Counted from the first letter of the stretch, positions 25,191-34,019 are shown. The stretch is 37,764 nt of DNA from Bacteroidota bacterium (GCA_018266435.1 JAFEAL010000007.1:1-37764); one strand, 5' to 3'. Numbers and translations: made by a program. The notes: generated by a model from the sequence alone, not told the origin.

Positions 25191-28100
25191 ATGCGCAACA
25201 AAGGAGTAGTCATTGTACTCACCGTCATCATTACCTCATTGTGTTTGTACTTTCTTTCATTCACGTTGGTGAGCCGCAAAATTCAACAACAAGCCATCAA
25301 GCACGCTACCGATAAACAAGGATCCGTTGACCTTGATAAAAAGCAAGCATATTTAGATTCGCTGTGGAACAAGCCTGTGTACAACTTGTTTGGTGCTGAA
25401 TACACTTACAAAGAAGTAAAAGATAACGAACTCAGCCTGGGCCTCGACTTGCAAGGAGGCATGCACGTAGTACTTGAAATTTCACCGGTGGACATTGTTC
25501 ACGGGTTGAGCGGAAACAACCCAGATCCGGGCTTTAATAAGGCCTTACAAATCGCCAATGAAGCCGAGAAAAAAAGCAACGGCAATTTCACCGCACAGTT
25601 TTACAAAGCTTTTAAAGAACAAAATCCCGGAAAATCGCTGGCCTCGTTTTTTACTTCCACAGCCAACAAAGACATCAATCTTTCTGACAGCGATGACAAA
25701 GTGTTAAAATTTCTCGATAAAGAAATTTCAAATGCTATCGATCGCTCATTTACCATTCTGAAAACACGTATCGATCAATTTGGTACATCTCAACCTAACA
25801 TCCAACGACTTGCTAATTCGGGAAAAATACAAATTGAAATTCCGGGTGCCGATAACCCTCAGCGGGTGCGCAAATTACTGCAAGGTGTAGCGCGACTGGA
25901 GTTTTGGGAAATTGTAGAGCCGTATGATCAACAGATAAGCCAGGCACTCATCTCCATTAACCAACTTCTGGTCAAAGAACAAAACGCCAAGAAGGCGCTC
26001 GCACAAGCCCCTGAATCAAAGATTACAGAAAAAACGAGTACTAAAAAAGACACCACTCAATCAGCCCTTGAAAAGCAACTTTCAAAAGCTGCTACTGACA
26101 GTACCAAGGCAAAAAGTTCATTAGACTCGTTGCGTGCAGCCACCTCTTCGCCACTTTTTGCCCTGATGACCCAACAAGGAGCCTTTACTTATGACATCAA
26201 AGACACTTCTACGATTAACGCCATATTTAAGCGTAGTGAAGTGCGTATGCTCATGCCTCGCACCGTGGGTTGGCGCTGGGATGTAAAAGCCGATCCGGAT
26301 GTAACCCCCGGTATAGAAGACATCCGACTGAATTTTATCAACATGGGACGTGGTGGCAAACCCTTGCTGACGGGTGAAGTGATCACCGATGCCCGCTCAG
26401 ACTTCGACCAATACGGCCGCCCTTCCGTGAGTATGAACATGAATGTGACAGGTGCGCAAAAGTGGGCAAAAATTACAGCAGCAGCCTCCTCAAAACAACC
26501 ACTGGGTCGTATTGCTATTTTACTTGACGATTTTGTTTACACAGCGCCTACCGTGCAGGGCGAAATACCAAACGGCAACTCACAGATTACCGGGTCTTTT
26601 ACCAACGAAGAAGCAAAAGATTTAGCATTGGTATTGAAAGCAGGCTCCCTGCCGGCCCCCACCCGGATTGTGGAACAAGCCATCGTTGGTCCTTCGCTGG
26701 GTAAAATCGCGCAAGACCAAGGGTTAATCTCCATGGCTTGTGGCCTCGGTCTGATTGTGATCTTCATGGTGGCTTATTACTCGCAAGGCGGATGGGTAGC
26801 CAACCTTGCACTGATGTTCAACATATTCTTTATTCTGGGAATTTTGGCTCAGTATAATGCCGCTCTTACTTTACCCGGCATTGCCGGCATTGTGCTCACC
26901 ATGGCCATGGCTGTAGATGCAAACGTGGTAATTTATGAACGGATCAAAGAAGAAATACGAGCCGGCAGGCGACTGCGCGAAGCAATTAAAAAAGGATATG
27001 AGCGAGCGTTCGCTACCATCTTTGACTCCAACCTCACTACATTCTTAACCGGTATGTTCCTGTTCATTTATGGCCAGGGGCCCTTGAAGGGATTTGCCAT
27101 CGTCTTGATGATTGGTATCGTTACTTCCTTTTTCTCGGCCGTTTACATCTCACGCGTGTTTGTGGAGTGGTTTGTGCGCAAAGGTGATGATGTCAAATTT
27201 TCATTTGAATCGCGCATAGCCAACCTCGTGCGCAAACGAGGTGAATTTAATTTCATCGGCAACCGATACAAAGCATACGCTTTCTCTGGTTCAATCATTG
27301 TGATTGGCTTCATCATCATTGCCTTTCAAGGATTAAACATGGGGGTGGATTTTAAAGGAGGCCGCTCTTATGTGGTTTCGTTTAGCAAGCCCGTGGTAGC
27401 AACGGATATGAAAATTGCATTGGATGAAAGTTTTGAAAACTCCAGCACTGAAGTGAAAAATTATGGTAGCGATGACAAAATGAGGGTGACCACCTCTTAC
27501 CTCATCGATGATACCTCAGATGGTGCTGACGACCATGTTCGCAACTCCCTCATCGGGGCTATTGAAAAATTCAGTAAACTGAAGCATTCGGCCAATGATA
27601 TGCAATTAGATGATCAGCACTTCACGGTATCCAGTTCACTGAAGGTTAGCCCTACTATAGCTGATGACATTAAAAATTCCGCATTCAAGTCAAGCATATA
27701 TTCGCTAATTGCCATTTTTATTTTCATTCTCATACGATTTAAAAAATGGCAGTTCAGCACCGGGGCAATTATTGCTACAGCACATGATGTGCTTTTCGTG
27801 GTAGCTGTCTTTGGTATAGCTCATGCCTTTGGTTTATCGTTTGAGATTGACCAGATTTTTGTGGCCGCATTGCTGACCATCATCGGTTATTCTATTAACG
27901 ACACGGTGATTATCTTTGACCGAATCAGGGAGTACATGAGTTTTGGAGCCACCCATGACCGGCCAAAGTTATTTAATGATGCCATTAACAGCACCTTGAG
28001 CCGCACGTTGATCACCTCAGGAACTGTATTATTGGTGGTAGTCGTGTTATTGATATTTGGTGGTGAGGTGCTGAGAGGATTTTCGTTCGCTCTCGTTATC

Positions 28101-28205
28101 GGTATGATTATCGGAACGTACTCTTCCATCTTCATTGCCTCACCAATCGTACTCGATTTTGACCGTAGAGGCAACGAACCTGAATCAGTCAAAGTTCCTC
28201 TTTAA
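25191..28205 (+). CDS. secDF: Fused SecD-SecF protein translocase subunit
   Basis: A 1004-residue membrane protein that uses proton motive force to pull exported proteins through SecYEG. The SecD half (about 1-690) has a first helix at 5-27, LGLDLQGGMHVVLE (83-96), the large periplasmic domain including MNMNVTGAQKWAKIT, a KAGSLPAP segment, then the transmembrane block with AMAVDANVVIYERIKEE (proton-path Asp in helix 4). The SecF half (about 690-1004) starts with a new helix, MGVDFKGGRSY near 717-727, and ends with YSINDTVIIFDRIREY. Both signature helices are intact. A Lys/Ser/Thr-rich, helical insertion sits at about 265-320. Fused SecDF is usual in Bacteroidota. ATG 25191 is preceded by a 97-bp spacer with no -7 box. 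Confidence 0.97.
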   Translation: MRNKGVVIVLTVIITSLCLYFLSFTLVSRKIQQQAIKHATDKQGSVDLDKKQAYLDSLWNKPVYNLFGAEYTYKEVKDNELSLGLDLQGGMHVVLEISPVDIVHGLSGNNPDPGFNKALQIANEAEKKSNGNFTAQFYKAFKEQNPGKSLASFFTSTANKDINLSDSDDKVLKFLDKEISNAIDRSFTILKTRIDQFGTSQPNIQRLANSGKIQIEIPGADNPQRVRKLLQGVARLEFWEIVEPYDQQISQALISINQLLVKEQNAKKALAQAPESKITEKTSTKKDTTQSALEKQLSKAATDSTKAKSSLDSLRAATSSPLFALMTQQGAFTYDIKDTSTINAIFKRSEVRMLMPRTVGWRWDVKADPDVTPGIEDIRLNFINMGRGGKPLLTGEVITDARSDFDQYGRPSVSMNMNVTGAQKWAKITAAASSKQPLGRIAILLDDFVYTAPTVQGEIPNGNSQITGSFTNEEAKDLALVLKAGSLPAPTRIVEQAIVGPSLGKIAQDQGLISMACGLGLIVIFMVAYYSQGGWVANLALMFNIFFILGILAQYNAALTLPGIAGIVLTMAMAVDANVVIYERIKEEIRAGRRLREAIKKGYERAFATIFDSNLTTFLTGMFLFIYGQGPLKGFAIVLMIGIVTSFFSAVYISRVFVEWFVRKGDDVKFSFESRIANLVRKRGEFNFIGNRYKAYAFSGSIIVIGFIIIAFQGLNMGVDFKGGRSYVVSFSKPVVATDMKIALDESFENSSTEVKNYGSDDKMRVTTSYLIDDTSDGADDHVRNSLIGAIEKFSKLKHSANDMQLDDQHFTVSSSLKVSPTIADDIKNSAFKSSIYSLIAIFIFILIRFKKWQFSTGAIIATAHDVLFVVAVFGIAHAFGLSFEIDQIFVAALLTIIGYSINDTVIIFDRIREYMSFGATHDRPKLFNDAINSTLSRTLITSGTVLLVVVVLLIFGGEVLRGFSFALVIGMIIGTYSSIFIASPIVLDFDRRGNEPESVKVPL

Positions 28206-28219
28206 TTAATCTACACAAG

Positions 28220-28251
28220 CAGCCGCACTACAACATATTGTGGTGCGGCTG
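28220..28251. terminator. Bidirectional terminator between secDF and the convergent FKBP gene
   Basis: CAGCCGCACTACAA (28220-28233) pairs with TTGTGGTGCGGCTG (28238-28251) with one G-T wobble around a CATA loop. It is followed by TTTAATTTA on the plus strand. Both convergent genes end next to it. Confidence 0.85.
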
Positions 28252-28252
28252 T

Positions 28253-29005
28253 TTAATTTACTTTGATCAGTTCCACTTCAAAAATCAGGGTAGCATAAGG
28301 AGGCACTAAACTACCGGAGCCCCGCTCACCATAAGCAAGTTCATACGGAATATACAGCATCCATTTATCGCCTTCCTTCATCAGGTGCAGGGCTTCTGTC
28401 CATCCGGCAATTACCTGGTTCACCCCAAAAATAGCAGGCTGCCCTCTTTTAACGGAGCTATCAAAAATATATCCATCAATCAATTTTCCTGTATAATGTA
28501 CCGTTACACTGGCTGATGCTCCCGGAGATTTTCCTGTTCCTTTGGTTAATACTTTGTATTGAAGCCCGCTGGGTAAAACTACTACCCCTTCATTCAATTT
28601 ATTATTTTCTAAAAATTTCTTCCCCGCTTCTTTCGCTTTAGCACTTTTCCGTTCAGCAGCACTCGTCATGTATTGCTGTACGGTAGTCATACATTGTTGT
28701 TGCTCCATCATCAGTGGTTTTCCTGCATACACATCCTTAACGGCTGCCAGCATGGCCTCTACATCCAGCGAGTCACCGCCTTGGCTGCGGATGTTGTTAG
28801 AAAACAAGACCCCCATGCCGTAGCCTGCTTTCTTTTTTTCGGTGTTGAGATCAACCGTTTTGGGTTTTTTCAGTTCCTCAACTTCTGCCTGAAGTTTTTT
28901 TATCTGCTCTTCCTGAGCCAAGACTTTTTGTTGCAACTCTTTTTTACTTTGTGCATTTGAAGAAATACCAATGACTACCAGGCAAACGAAAATGATAACT
29001 CTCAT
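28253..29005 (-). CDS. Mip/FkpA-like periplasmic FKBP peptidyl-prolyl isomerase
   Basis: A 250-residue protein with a signal peptide (hydrophobic 3-16, cleavage near NAQ) followed by a coiled-coil/FKBP_N dimerisation region (about 20-130; KKELQQKVLAQEEQIKKL is a clear heptad pattern). The C-terminal FKBP domain keeps the active-site residues: VTVHYTGKL (Tyr), IFDSS (Phe-Asp), VIAGWTEAL (Trp), ELAYGERG and FEVELIKV. It should be an active prolyl isomerase/chaperone in the periplasm. It is the third FKBP of the window and the only one with an intact domain plus dimerisation module. ATG 29005; no -7 box recognised upstream. Confidence 0.9.
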   Translation of the reverse strand: MRVIIFVCLVVIGISSNAQSKKELQQKVLAQEEQIKKLQAEVEELKKPKTVDLNTEKKKAGYGMGVLFSNNIRSQGGDSLDVEAMLAAVKDVYAGKPLMMEQQQCMTTVQQYMTSAAERKSAKAKEAGKKFLENNKLNEGVVVLPSGLQYKVLTKGTGKSPGASASVTVHYTGKLIDGYIFDSSVKRGQPAIFGVNQVIAGWTEALHLMKEGDKWMLYIPYELAYGERGSGSLVPPYATLIFEVELIKVN

Positions 29006-29036
29006 ACTATAAAAATTAATGTTAAATATTAAGTTC

Positions 29037-29849
29037 TTACCGAACGGCCATCCTTCGGACAGCCTTAGAAAACAATAAAGGGAAGAATCTTTTTAAGTAA
29101 ACTGCAAAAACTTCTTTTGCTCCACCAATATATACTTCTTCTTTTTTCTTTTGAATTGCTGCAACAATTCTTTCAGCGCAAATTTTAGGTGATAGTCCTT
29201 TAGCAGTGGTCTTATCCATTTTATTTAGTTTGCGGCCATCGCCAGTCAGTGCGTTAAGCGTAATATTTGTGCGCACCCAGCCGGGACAAATCAACGTAAC
29301 GTAAACATGTTTGCTTTCCTTCCAAAGCTCAGCCCGCAGTGAATCAAAAAAACCGTGCAATGCATGCTTGGCTGCTGCATAGCCCGAACGGTAGGGTGTA
29401 CCAATCTTGCCCATCACACTGGAAATGGTAACGAAGTGCCCCGATTTTCTTTTTAAAAAATGAGGCAATAAATATTTACTTAACGAGATAGTTCCAAAGT
29501 AATCCACTTCCATCAAATGGCGATCTACATTTAGATGTGTCTCTTTAGCAAGGCTTCGCTGGCTGATGCCGCCATTGTTAATCAACACATCAATATAGCC
29601 AAACAACTGCACCGCTGCCTCTACACTCAAATGCAATGTTTCATGTTGAACTAAGTCGATCGGTAATATCCGTATATTAACCTGAACGGCCTGCGGGCAA
29701 AGCGCTTTCACACGTTCAAGTTCCTCTTTTCTGCGGGCAGACAAAATCAGTTTTACACCTTTAATCATAGCTAACTGATAAGTTAACGCCTCGCCTATTC
29801 CGCTGGATGCGCCTGTAATCCAAATTACTTTATGATTCAGGTGTGTCAT
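29037..29849 (-). CDS. Short-chain dehydrogenase/reductase (SDR) family protein
   Basis: A 270-residue classical SDR. TGASSGIG (12-19) is the NAD(P)-binding glycine motif, NNGG (91-94) is the beta-4 motif, and the catalytic triad is Ser144, Tyr157 and Lys161 in YAAAK. The Arg in LSARRKEEL suggests NADPH preference. The C-terminal extension is hydrophobic and aromatic (FAVYLKRFFPLLF), as in membrane-associated or DHRS7-like short-chain enzymes, so it may act on a lipid. Substrate unknown. It abuts folA directly (start next to its stop). Confidence 0.88.
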   Translation of the reverse strand: MTHLNHKVIWITGASSGIGEALTYQLAMIKGVKLILSARRKEELERVKALCPQAVQVNIRILPIDLVQHETLHLSVEAAVQLFGYIDVLINNGGISQRSLAKETHLNVDRHLMEVDYFGTISLSKYLLPHFLKRKSGHFVTISSVMGKIGTPYRSGYAAAKHALHGFFDSLRAELWKESKHVYVTLICPGWVRTNITLNALTGDGRKLNKMDKTTAKGLSPKICAERIVAAIQKKKEEVYIGGAKEVFAVYLKRFFPLLFSKAVRRMAVR

Positions 29850-30353
29850 CTATTTTTTGCGTTGGTAAATCACAAAGTCAAAAGCATACCGGTGCCGTAA
29901 ATCATTTTCATGATGAATGCGTGAAAGTTCTTTCCATTTGCTTTTATCAAATGGAGGGAAGAACGAATCGCCATCAATTTCGGCATCGATCTCTGTCAAA
30001 TATAATTTATCTGCTAAAGGCAATCCCTGCTTATAAATTTCTGCCCCACCGATAATAAATATTTCCTGTGGGTTATCTGCCTGAGCTGTTTCAATTCCTT
30101 TTTGAAAATCATTGACCACAATACACCCGGAGGCTGCGTAGCTTTTGTTTCGGGTGATGAGGATATTTATCCGGTTAGGGAGCGGTCTGAATTTTTCAGG
30201 AATGGACTCATAATTTTTTCTGCCCATTAAGGTATGATGGCCTTTCGTGGTCTGCATAAAATATTTCATGTCATCGGGCAGGTGCCAGGGCAACGCATTA
30301 TTTTTTCCGATAACTCCGTTTTTGGAAACTGCCGCAATCAAGGAAATAATCAT
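29850..30353 (-). CDS. folA: Dihydrofolate reductase
   Basis: A 167-residue enzyme reducing dihydrofolate to tetrahydrofolate with [34 protein letters not shown] contains the Ala-x6-Gly-x4-Leu-Pro-Trp substrate/cofactor loop and the catalytic Asp (second D of LPDD); GRKNYESIP binds the cofactor, and [10 protein letters not shown] is the C-terminal NADP-binding GG motif. Intact and of normal length. ATG 30353. A TAGTTTTC one-mismatch -7-like box overlaps the stop of the upstream transporter, 4 nt before the start, but co-transcription with it is more likely. Confidence 0.96.
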   Translation of the reverse strand: MIISLIAAVSKNGVIGKNNALPWHLPDDMKYFMQTTKGHHTLMGRKNYESIPEKFRPLPNRINILITRNKSYAASGCIVVNDFQKGIETAQADNPQEIFIIGGAEIYKQGLPLADKLYLTEIDAEIDGDSFFPPFDKSKWKELSRIHHENDLRHRYAFDFVIYQRKK

Positions 30354-30362
30354 TGGGGAAAA

Positions 30363-31043
30363 CTACGCAATCAATTTTGCAATACCGAATGCGGCAGCCG
30401 CTGCCAATGCTCCGATAATGGTTACCCGCAATGCTCCTTTTAACAAGGGTTGGCCGGTCAGTTTGCTTTTGACCAGGCCAAAAATAATCAGGCAAATGGT
30501 AGTAATCAGGCAAGAATACTTCAGCCCGTCAAAAGTGGTGGCCGAAAAGAAATAAGAACTGAGCGGAATCAAGCCACCAACGATGTACGACATAGCAATA
30601 ATAAAAGCGCTTTGAAGCGCACGGTTTTTATCAGGACGTTCTAACCCCAACTCAAAACGCATCATAAAGTCAACCCATTCTTTGGGATGCTTGGCCATTT
30701 CACGGGCAATGGTTTCCTGCAAACTGTCATTCAAACCATACTGCGCAAAAATATCCTTAGTCTCCTGAATTTCTATTTCGTGTTTGTTTTCAATTTCATC
30801 GTATTCTCTCTTCTCTTCGGTATCGTAATGTTCAATCTCTGTACGACCGGCCAGGTACCCCCCCAAGCCCATGGCTATAGACCCTGCGGCAATCTCAGCC
30901 AAGCCTGCGGTGATGATAATTGCCGGGTTATCAACAGCACCGCTCAAACCTGCGGCTAAGGCAAAGGGAACCGTCAACCCGTCACTCATGCCAATGACAA
31001 AATCACGTACCTGATCGGAAGATTTAAAATGCTTCTCATCCAT
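30363..31043 (-). CDS. VIT1/CCC1-type metal transporter
   Basis: A 226-residue membrane protein of the vacuolar iron transporter family, likely exporting Fe2+ or Mn2+ into a compartment or out of the cytoplasm. The N-terminal SDGLTVPFALAAGLSGA is the substrate-gate helix signature, with further helices at about 37-60, 145-170, 178-192 and 200-226. The long cytoplasmic segment at about 65-135 is rich in Glu and Asp (DTEEKREYDEIENKHEIEIQ), the metal-binding region described in plant VIT1. ATG 31043; a one-mismatch -7 box (TAGTTTCG) ends 4 nt upstream. Confidence 0.88.
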   Translation of the reverse strand: MDEKHFKSSDQVRDFVIGMSDGLTVPFALAAGLSGAVDNPAIIITAGLAEIAAGSIAMGLGGYLAGRTEIEHYDTEEKREYDEIENKHEIEIQETKDIFAQYGLNDSLQETIAREMAKHPKEWVDFMMRFELGLERPDKNRALQSAFIIAMSYIVGGLIPLSSYFFSATTFDGLKYSCLITTICLIIFGLVKSKLTGQPLLKGALRVTIIGALAAAAAFGIAKLIA

Positions 31044-31088
31044 GGCACGAAACTAATAGATGACCTTCACTAAAAAAATAGAATTATT

Positions 31089-31790
31089 TCAATGTCGCCT
31101 CATGGCTACCTGTGCTTCAAAAAAAGCAAAAAGGGCAGTAAGTATTTCCCCTTGTTTTCCGGAGTGGGTAATTTCCCGGTGACTTTCATTAAAACGGGTC
31201 AGGATGAAATAGTATGTGGAATCACTCAATAAAAAACGCCCTTGCAGTTCACTTTTAATTTGTGGGTTAGTTACGATCTCGGCATAGGTTTGAGTCTGAG
31301 ATAACTCGCTGTTGATCCTGGCAAGTGCTCGTTTTTCTTTTTCGGCTTTAGAAAAATATCCCAGGTTAACGGAGGCGCCAAATCCACTGCTTGGGGTAGC
31401 TCCGCTAAAAGGAACAGACTTGCTACGCAGTTTTAGCGAGGGCAATTCTTTTTTTTCAGCTTCAGGCCGGCCAATAATGGTTACTTCTTTCAGCATGGTA
31501 ACGTGTTGTGTCAGCTTTACAAACATTACGTCATCGTCCATGTAAATGGGCAGATGAAGTTCATCGTAGCCGATGCTGGTAAAAATTAATGTATCGTTTC
31601 CATTGGCTTTGATGGAGAATACTCCATTGGCATTGGTAATTGTGCCCCGGGTGGTTCCTTTTACCCGTACCGAAGCGCTGGGTACGGCATTGAGCGTAAT
31701 TGAGTCAACGACAATGCCTTTGATTATTTTTTGTGCACTGACTTCATAAAACCCAGCCAACACCGCTAACAAAAAAAATAATTTCTTCAT
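31089..31790 (-). CDS. Secreted CarboxypepD_reg-like domain protein
   Basis: A 233-residue exported protein: signal peptide 1-19 (ending SAQ), then a carboxypeptidase-regulatory-like beta-sandwich (about 21-108) with GIVVDSITLNAVPSASVRVKGTTRGT and GVFSIKA, the domain otherwise found at the N-terminus of TonB-dependent receptors. The remaining ~125 residues have no barrel and no plug; they include GATPSSGFGASVNLGYFSK and an Arg/Glu/Gln-rich helical end. So this is a stand-alone periplasmic or outer-membrane protein of a common Bacteroidota type, function unknown. ATG 31790. Its neighbours are the transporter and rlmN, with 45 and 61 bp spacers. Confidence 0.82.
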   Translation of the reverse strand: MKKLFFLLAVLAGFYEVSAQKIIKGIVVDSITLNAVPSASVRVKGTTRGTITNANGVFSIKANGNDTLIFTSIGYDELHLPIYMDDDVMFVKLTQHVTMLKEVTIIGRPEAEKKELPSLKLRSKSVPFSGATPSSGFGASVNLGYFSKAEKEKRALARINSELSQTQTYAEIVTNPQIKSELQGRFLLSDSTYYFILTRFNESHREITHSGKQGEILTALFAFFEAQVAMRRH

Positions 31791-31851
31791 GTGCCCGGCA
31801 ATATACCGCTACTTGTTGATTAAATAAAAATAGAAAAGTATTGCAGTTGGG

Positions 31852-32904
31852 TCAGCTTTTATTTGCCAATTGTCCGCAGGCTGCATCAATATCTTTTCCA
31901 CGGCTTTTGCGAATGCGGGTGGTAATTCCGTTCTTCTCTAATAAGTCCATATACATTTTTAATACTGCATCATTTGCTTGTTTAAAGTCGCCTCCGTCAA
32001 TGGGGTTGTATTCAATCAGGTTTACTTTGGATGGAATAATTTTGCAAAATTGGAGCAACGCTTTTGCGTGCTCTTCGGTGTCATTCACACCTTGCCATAC
32101 CACGTATTCGTACGTTACTTTTCGTTTTGTTTTTTCATACCAATAGCGAAGGGCGTCACCCAACTCTTTAAGTGGGTTAGAATCGTTGATGGGCATAATT
32201 GATGACCTTGTATCATCTAATGCAGCGTGCAGCGAAACAGCCAGGTTAAATTTTACTCCGTCATCGGCCATTTTTATGATCATCTTGGCAATGCCTACTG
32301 TAGAGACAGTAATGCGCTTCATGGCCATGCCCAATCCTTTGGGTGACGTGATTTTATCAATGGCCGCCACCACGTTGCTGTAGTTGAGCAGCGGCTCGCC
32401 CATGCCCATGAAAACGATATTGGTAAGCGGGCGATTAAAAATGGTTTCACTCTGTTCTTTAATAGCTGCTACCTGATCATAAATTTCATCTGCGCTCAGG
32501 TTGCGCTGACGTTTCAGCCGGGCGGTAGCACAAAATTTGCAGGCCAACGAACAACCGACTTGAGAAGACACACAGGCCGTAATTCTCTTTTCGGCCGGGA
32601 TGAGCACCGACTCCACAATCAAACCATCGTGCAGTGTTACAGCGTTTTTAATTGTGCCATCGGCACTGCGCTGCATGGTATCGACATGAATGTGGTTAAT
32701 GGTAAAATTTTCTTTCAGCAAATCGCGGGTAGCCACCGAAAGGTTTGTCATCTGATCAAAACTCTTGGCTGATTTGCGCCAGAGCCACTCTTCTACCTGC
32801 ACGGCACGAAAGGGTTTGTCGCCCTGCTCGGTAAAGAATTTTTTCAACTCATCTGACTTGAGTTTGCGGATGTCGCGCTTATTACTTTTTTCAGTTTGTA
32901 CCAT
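31852..32904 (-). CDS. rlmN: 23S rRNA (adenine2503-C2)-methyltransferase RlmN
   Basis: A 350-residue radical SAM enzyme that methylates A2503 of 23S rRNA (and A37 of some tRNAs). The Fe-S cluster motif is CSLACKFC with Cys118, Cys122 and Cys125. GMGEPLLNY is the SAM-binding GGE-like segment, and the C-terminal RKSRGKDIDAACGQL carries the methyl-relay Cys; the other Cys is in the preceding half. All are intact. ATG 32904 lies 4 nt after a full -33/-7 promoter, so the transcript may be leaderless. Confidence 0.96.
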   Translation of the reverse strand: MVQTEKSNKRDIRKLKSDELKKFFTEQGDKPFRAVQVEEWLWRKSAKSFDQMTNLSVATRDLLKENFTINHIHVDTMQRSADGTIKNAVTLHDGLIVESVLIPAEKRITACVSSQVGCSLACKFCATARLKRQRNLSADEIYDQVAAIKEQSETIFNRPLTNIVFMGMGEPLLNYSNVVAAIDKITSPKGLGMAMKRITVSTVGIAKMIIKMADDGVKFNLAVSLHAALDDTRSSIMPINDSNPLKELGDALRYWYEKTKRKVTYEYVVWQGVNDTEEHAKALLQFCKIIPSKVNLIEYNPIDGGDFKQANDAVLKMYMDLLEKNGITTRIRKSRGKDIDAACGQLANKS

Positions 32905-33197
32905 TGCTCAAAGGTACGCACGAAAATAATTTTACAAACCCAACCTGTGTAGCACCGTTGATCGGAGAATTGCGTGATATATCCCGGCCACCATCTGCGG
33001 GTTAAGGCTCAATGGAATACGTGAATTCAGTCCCGTTTTCTGAGTAATGGCCGGCCTTGCATTAAAGCGAATATTTATAAAGGTTTCATTAACATGTTTA
33101 AAAAAAAGAAGCGAAGCAAATCTGCCACTCAACGGAATTTTAAAACTTGAATGCTGCCCGGGGCATAAGGAATAAAATTTTTAGCTCTGACAAGTAG
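32905..33197. other. Gene-poor spacer upstream of rlmN
   Basis: These 293 bases hold the rlmN promoter at their left end. The minus strand has an open frame of 66 codons from a TTG at 33132 to 32932 (ending VLHRLGL), which could be extended to 33144 and beyond without an ATG start. Base composition is fairly coding-like, but it has no recognised domain and its stop overlaps the promoter region. It may be a decayed gene, so I do not call it. Confidence 0.4.
32909..32938 (-). promoter_or_regulatory. Full -33/-7 promoter (TTTG-N18-TACCTTTG) of rlmN
   Basis: On the minus strand TTTG (32938-32935) is followed after 18 bases by TACCTTTG (32916-32909). Both elements match the Bacteroidota consensus. 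The -7 box ends just 4 nt before ATG 32904, predicting a leaderless or nearly leaderless mRNA. Confidence 0.7.
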
Positions 33198-33596
33198 TTA
33201 CTTCAAATAATCGGGCACATCACGATCGGTGGTATGTTCATTCAACAAAAAAGTGATCGCTTCTTCTCGGGTATCAAATGCACGGATGTTGCGTTTGACC
33301 AAAAAATTGTATCCTTTCAATATCAGTTTCTTCACCGGATCCAATCCCACTACTGCCTGCTTGTCCAAAAATGGAAGTACATCGGTTGTTTCTTTCCTTA
33401 GGTAGTCCATAAATCCGGGGGTGGCTCGCGAGCCGGGACCATAAATGGAAAGTAAAAATATTTTTTTGCCTCCCTCCACAATAACCCGTTTTGCTTCTGC
33501 CGCTGTAACAATCATCTCGGCTTCCTTGCAGCCGCTGTACTCTACCACTACAATTTCTTTATTGCCCTCCGCTATTTTATAAACTGACCCGGCCAT
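33198..33596 (-). CDS. SpoIIAA/STAS-like small cytoplasmic protein (tentative)
   Basis: A 132-residue protein without signal peptide. Alternating hydrophobic strands and a C-terminal FDTREEAITFLL, in which an Asp-x-x-x-x-Ala ends a helix, recall the SpoIIAA-like/STAS-like fold (family usually ends 'F-x-x-x-x-x-A-x-x-W/F-L'). A Gly-Pro-Gly-Ser (YGPGSRATPGFM) loop lies in the middle. The assignment is weak and the partner unknown. It abuts the secreted 140-residue protein upstream (stop and start adjacent), so they form a pair. Confidence 0.5.
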   Translation of the reverse strand: MAGSVYKIAEGNKEIVVVEYSGCKEAEMIVTAAEAKRVIVEGGKKIFLLSIYGPGSRATPGFMDYLRKETTDVLPFLDKQAVVGLDPVKKLILKGYNFLVKRNIRAFDTREEAITFLLNEHTTDRDVPDYLK

Positions 33597-34019
33597 TTAT
33601 TTCACGCGCACAAAAGCTTTGGTTTCACAATCTTTCACAGCATCATGTACTTTCAGTGAAGTATCAGTAAATTCATCGATCACCAACCGTTGGGTGATCA
33701 TTCCTGATCTTTTGTCGGTAAACAAAAGTTCGTTGCCGCTCAGTTTGTATTGAAACGGACTCCTGTTACTGCCTTTCTTTTGGCCCACCGAAAAAACTCC
33801 TTCCTCGCCCGATCCGTCTTTTTTAAAAATGATTAGTTGAGCCACCGAGCTGTTGGAGTTGCTGCCCATCATGGGCTCTAGTTCTTTTTCAGTTGAGCTT
33901 TCTTTCATCTCAGCCTGAAAGCAGGTTTTATGATCTGTCAGTTGCCAGGTACCTGTCAGCGATTGGCCTGAAACAGTTTTTGCAATGACCCAAAACGCTA
34001 CAAATAAAAAATTTTTCAT
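33597..34019 (-). CDS. Small secreted lipocalin-like protein
   Basis: A 140-residue exported protein: signal peptide 1-18 (ending VSG), then LTGTWQLTDHKTC, a 'GxW' beginning typical of lipocalin-like proteins in Bacteroidota, a variable Ser/Glu/Met-rich loop (about 38-58), and alternating strands (QLIIFKKDGSGEEGVFSVG, YKLSGNELLFTD). It ends with two Cys-linked regions (Cys near 33 and CETKAF near 131) that could form a disulphide. The ligand is unknown. ATG 34019. A minus-strand TATTTTTG sits at 34109-34116, 89 nt upstream, which is far but could be its promoter. Confidence 0.6.
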   Translation of the reverse strand: MKNFLFVAFWVIAKTVSGQSLTGTWQLTDHKTCFQAEMKESSTEKELEPMMGSNSNSSVAQLIIFKKDGSGEEGVFSVGQKKGSNRSPFQYKLSGNELLFTDKRSGMITQRLVIDEFTDTSLKVHDAVKDCETKAFVRVK

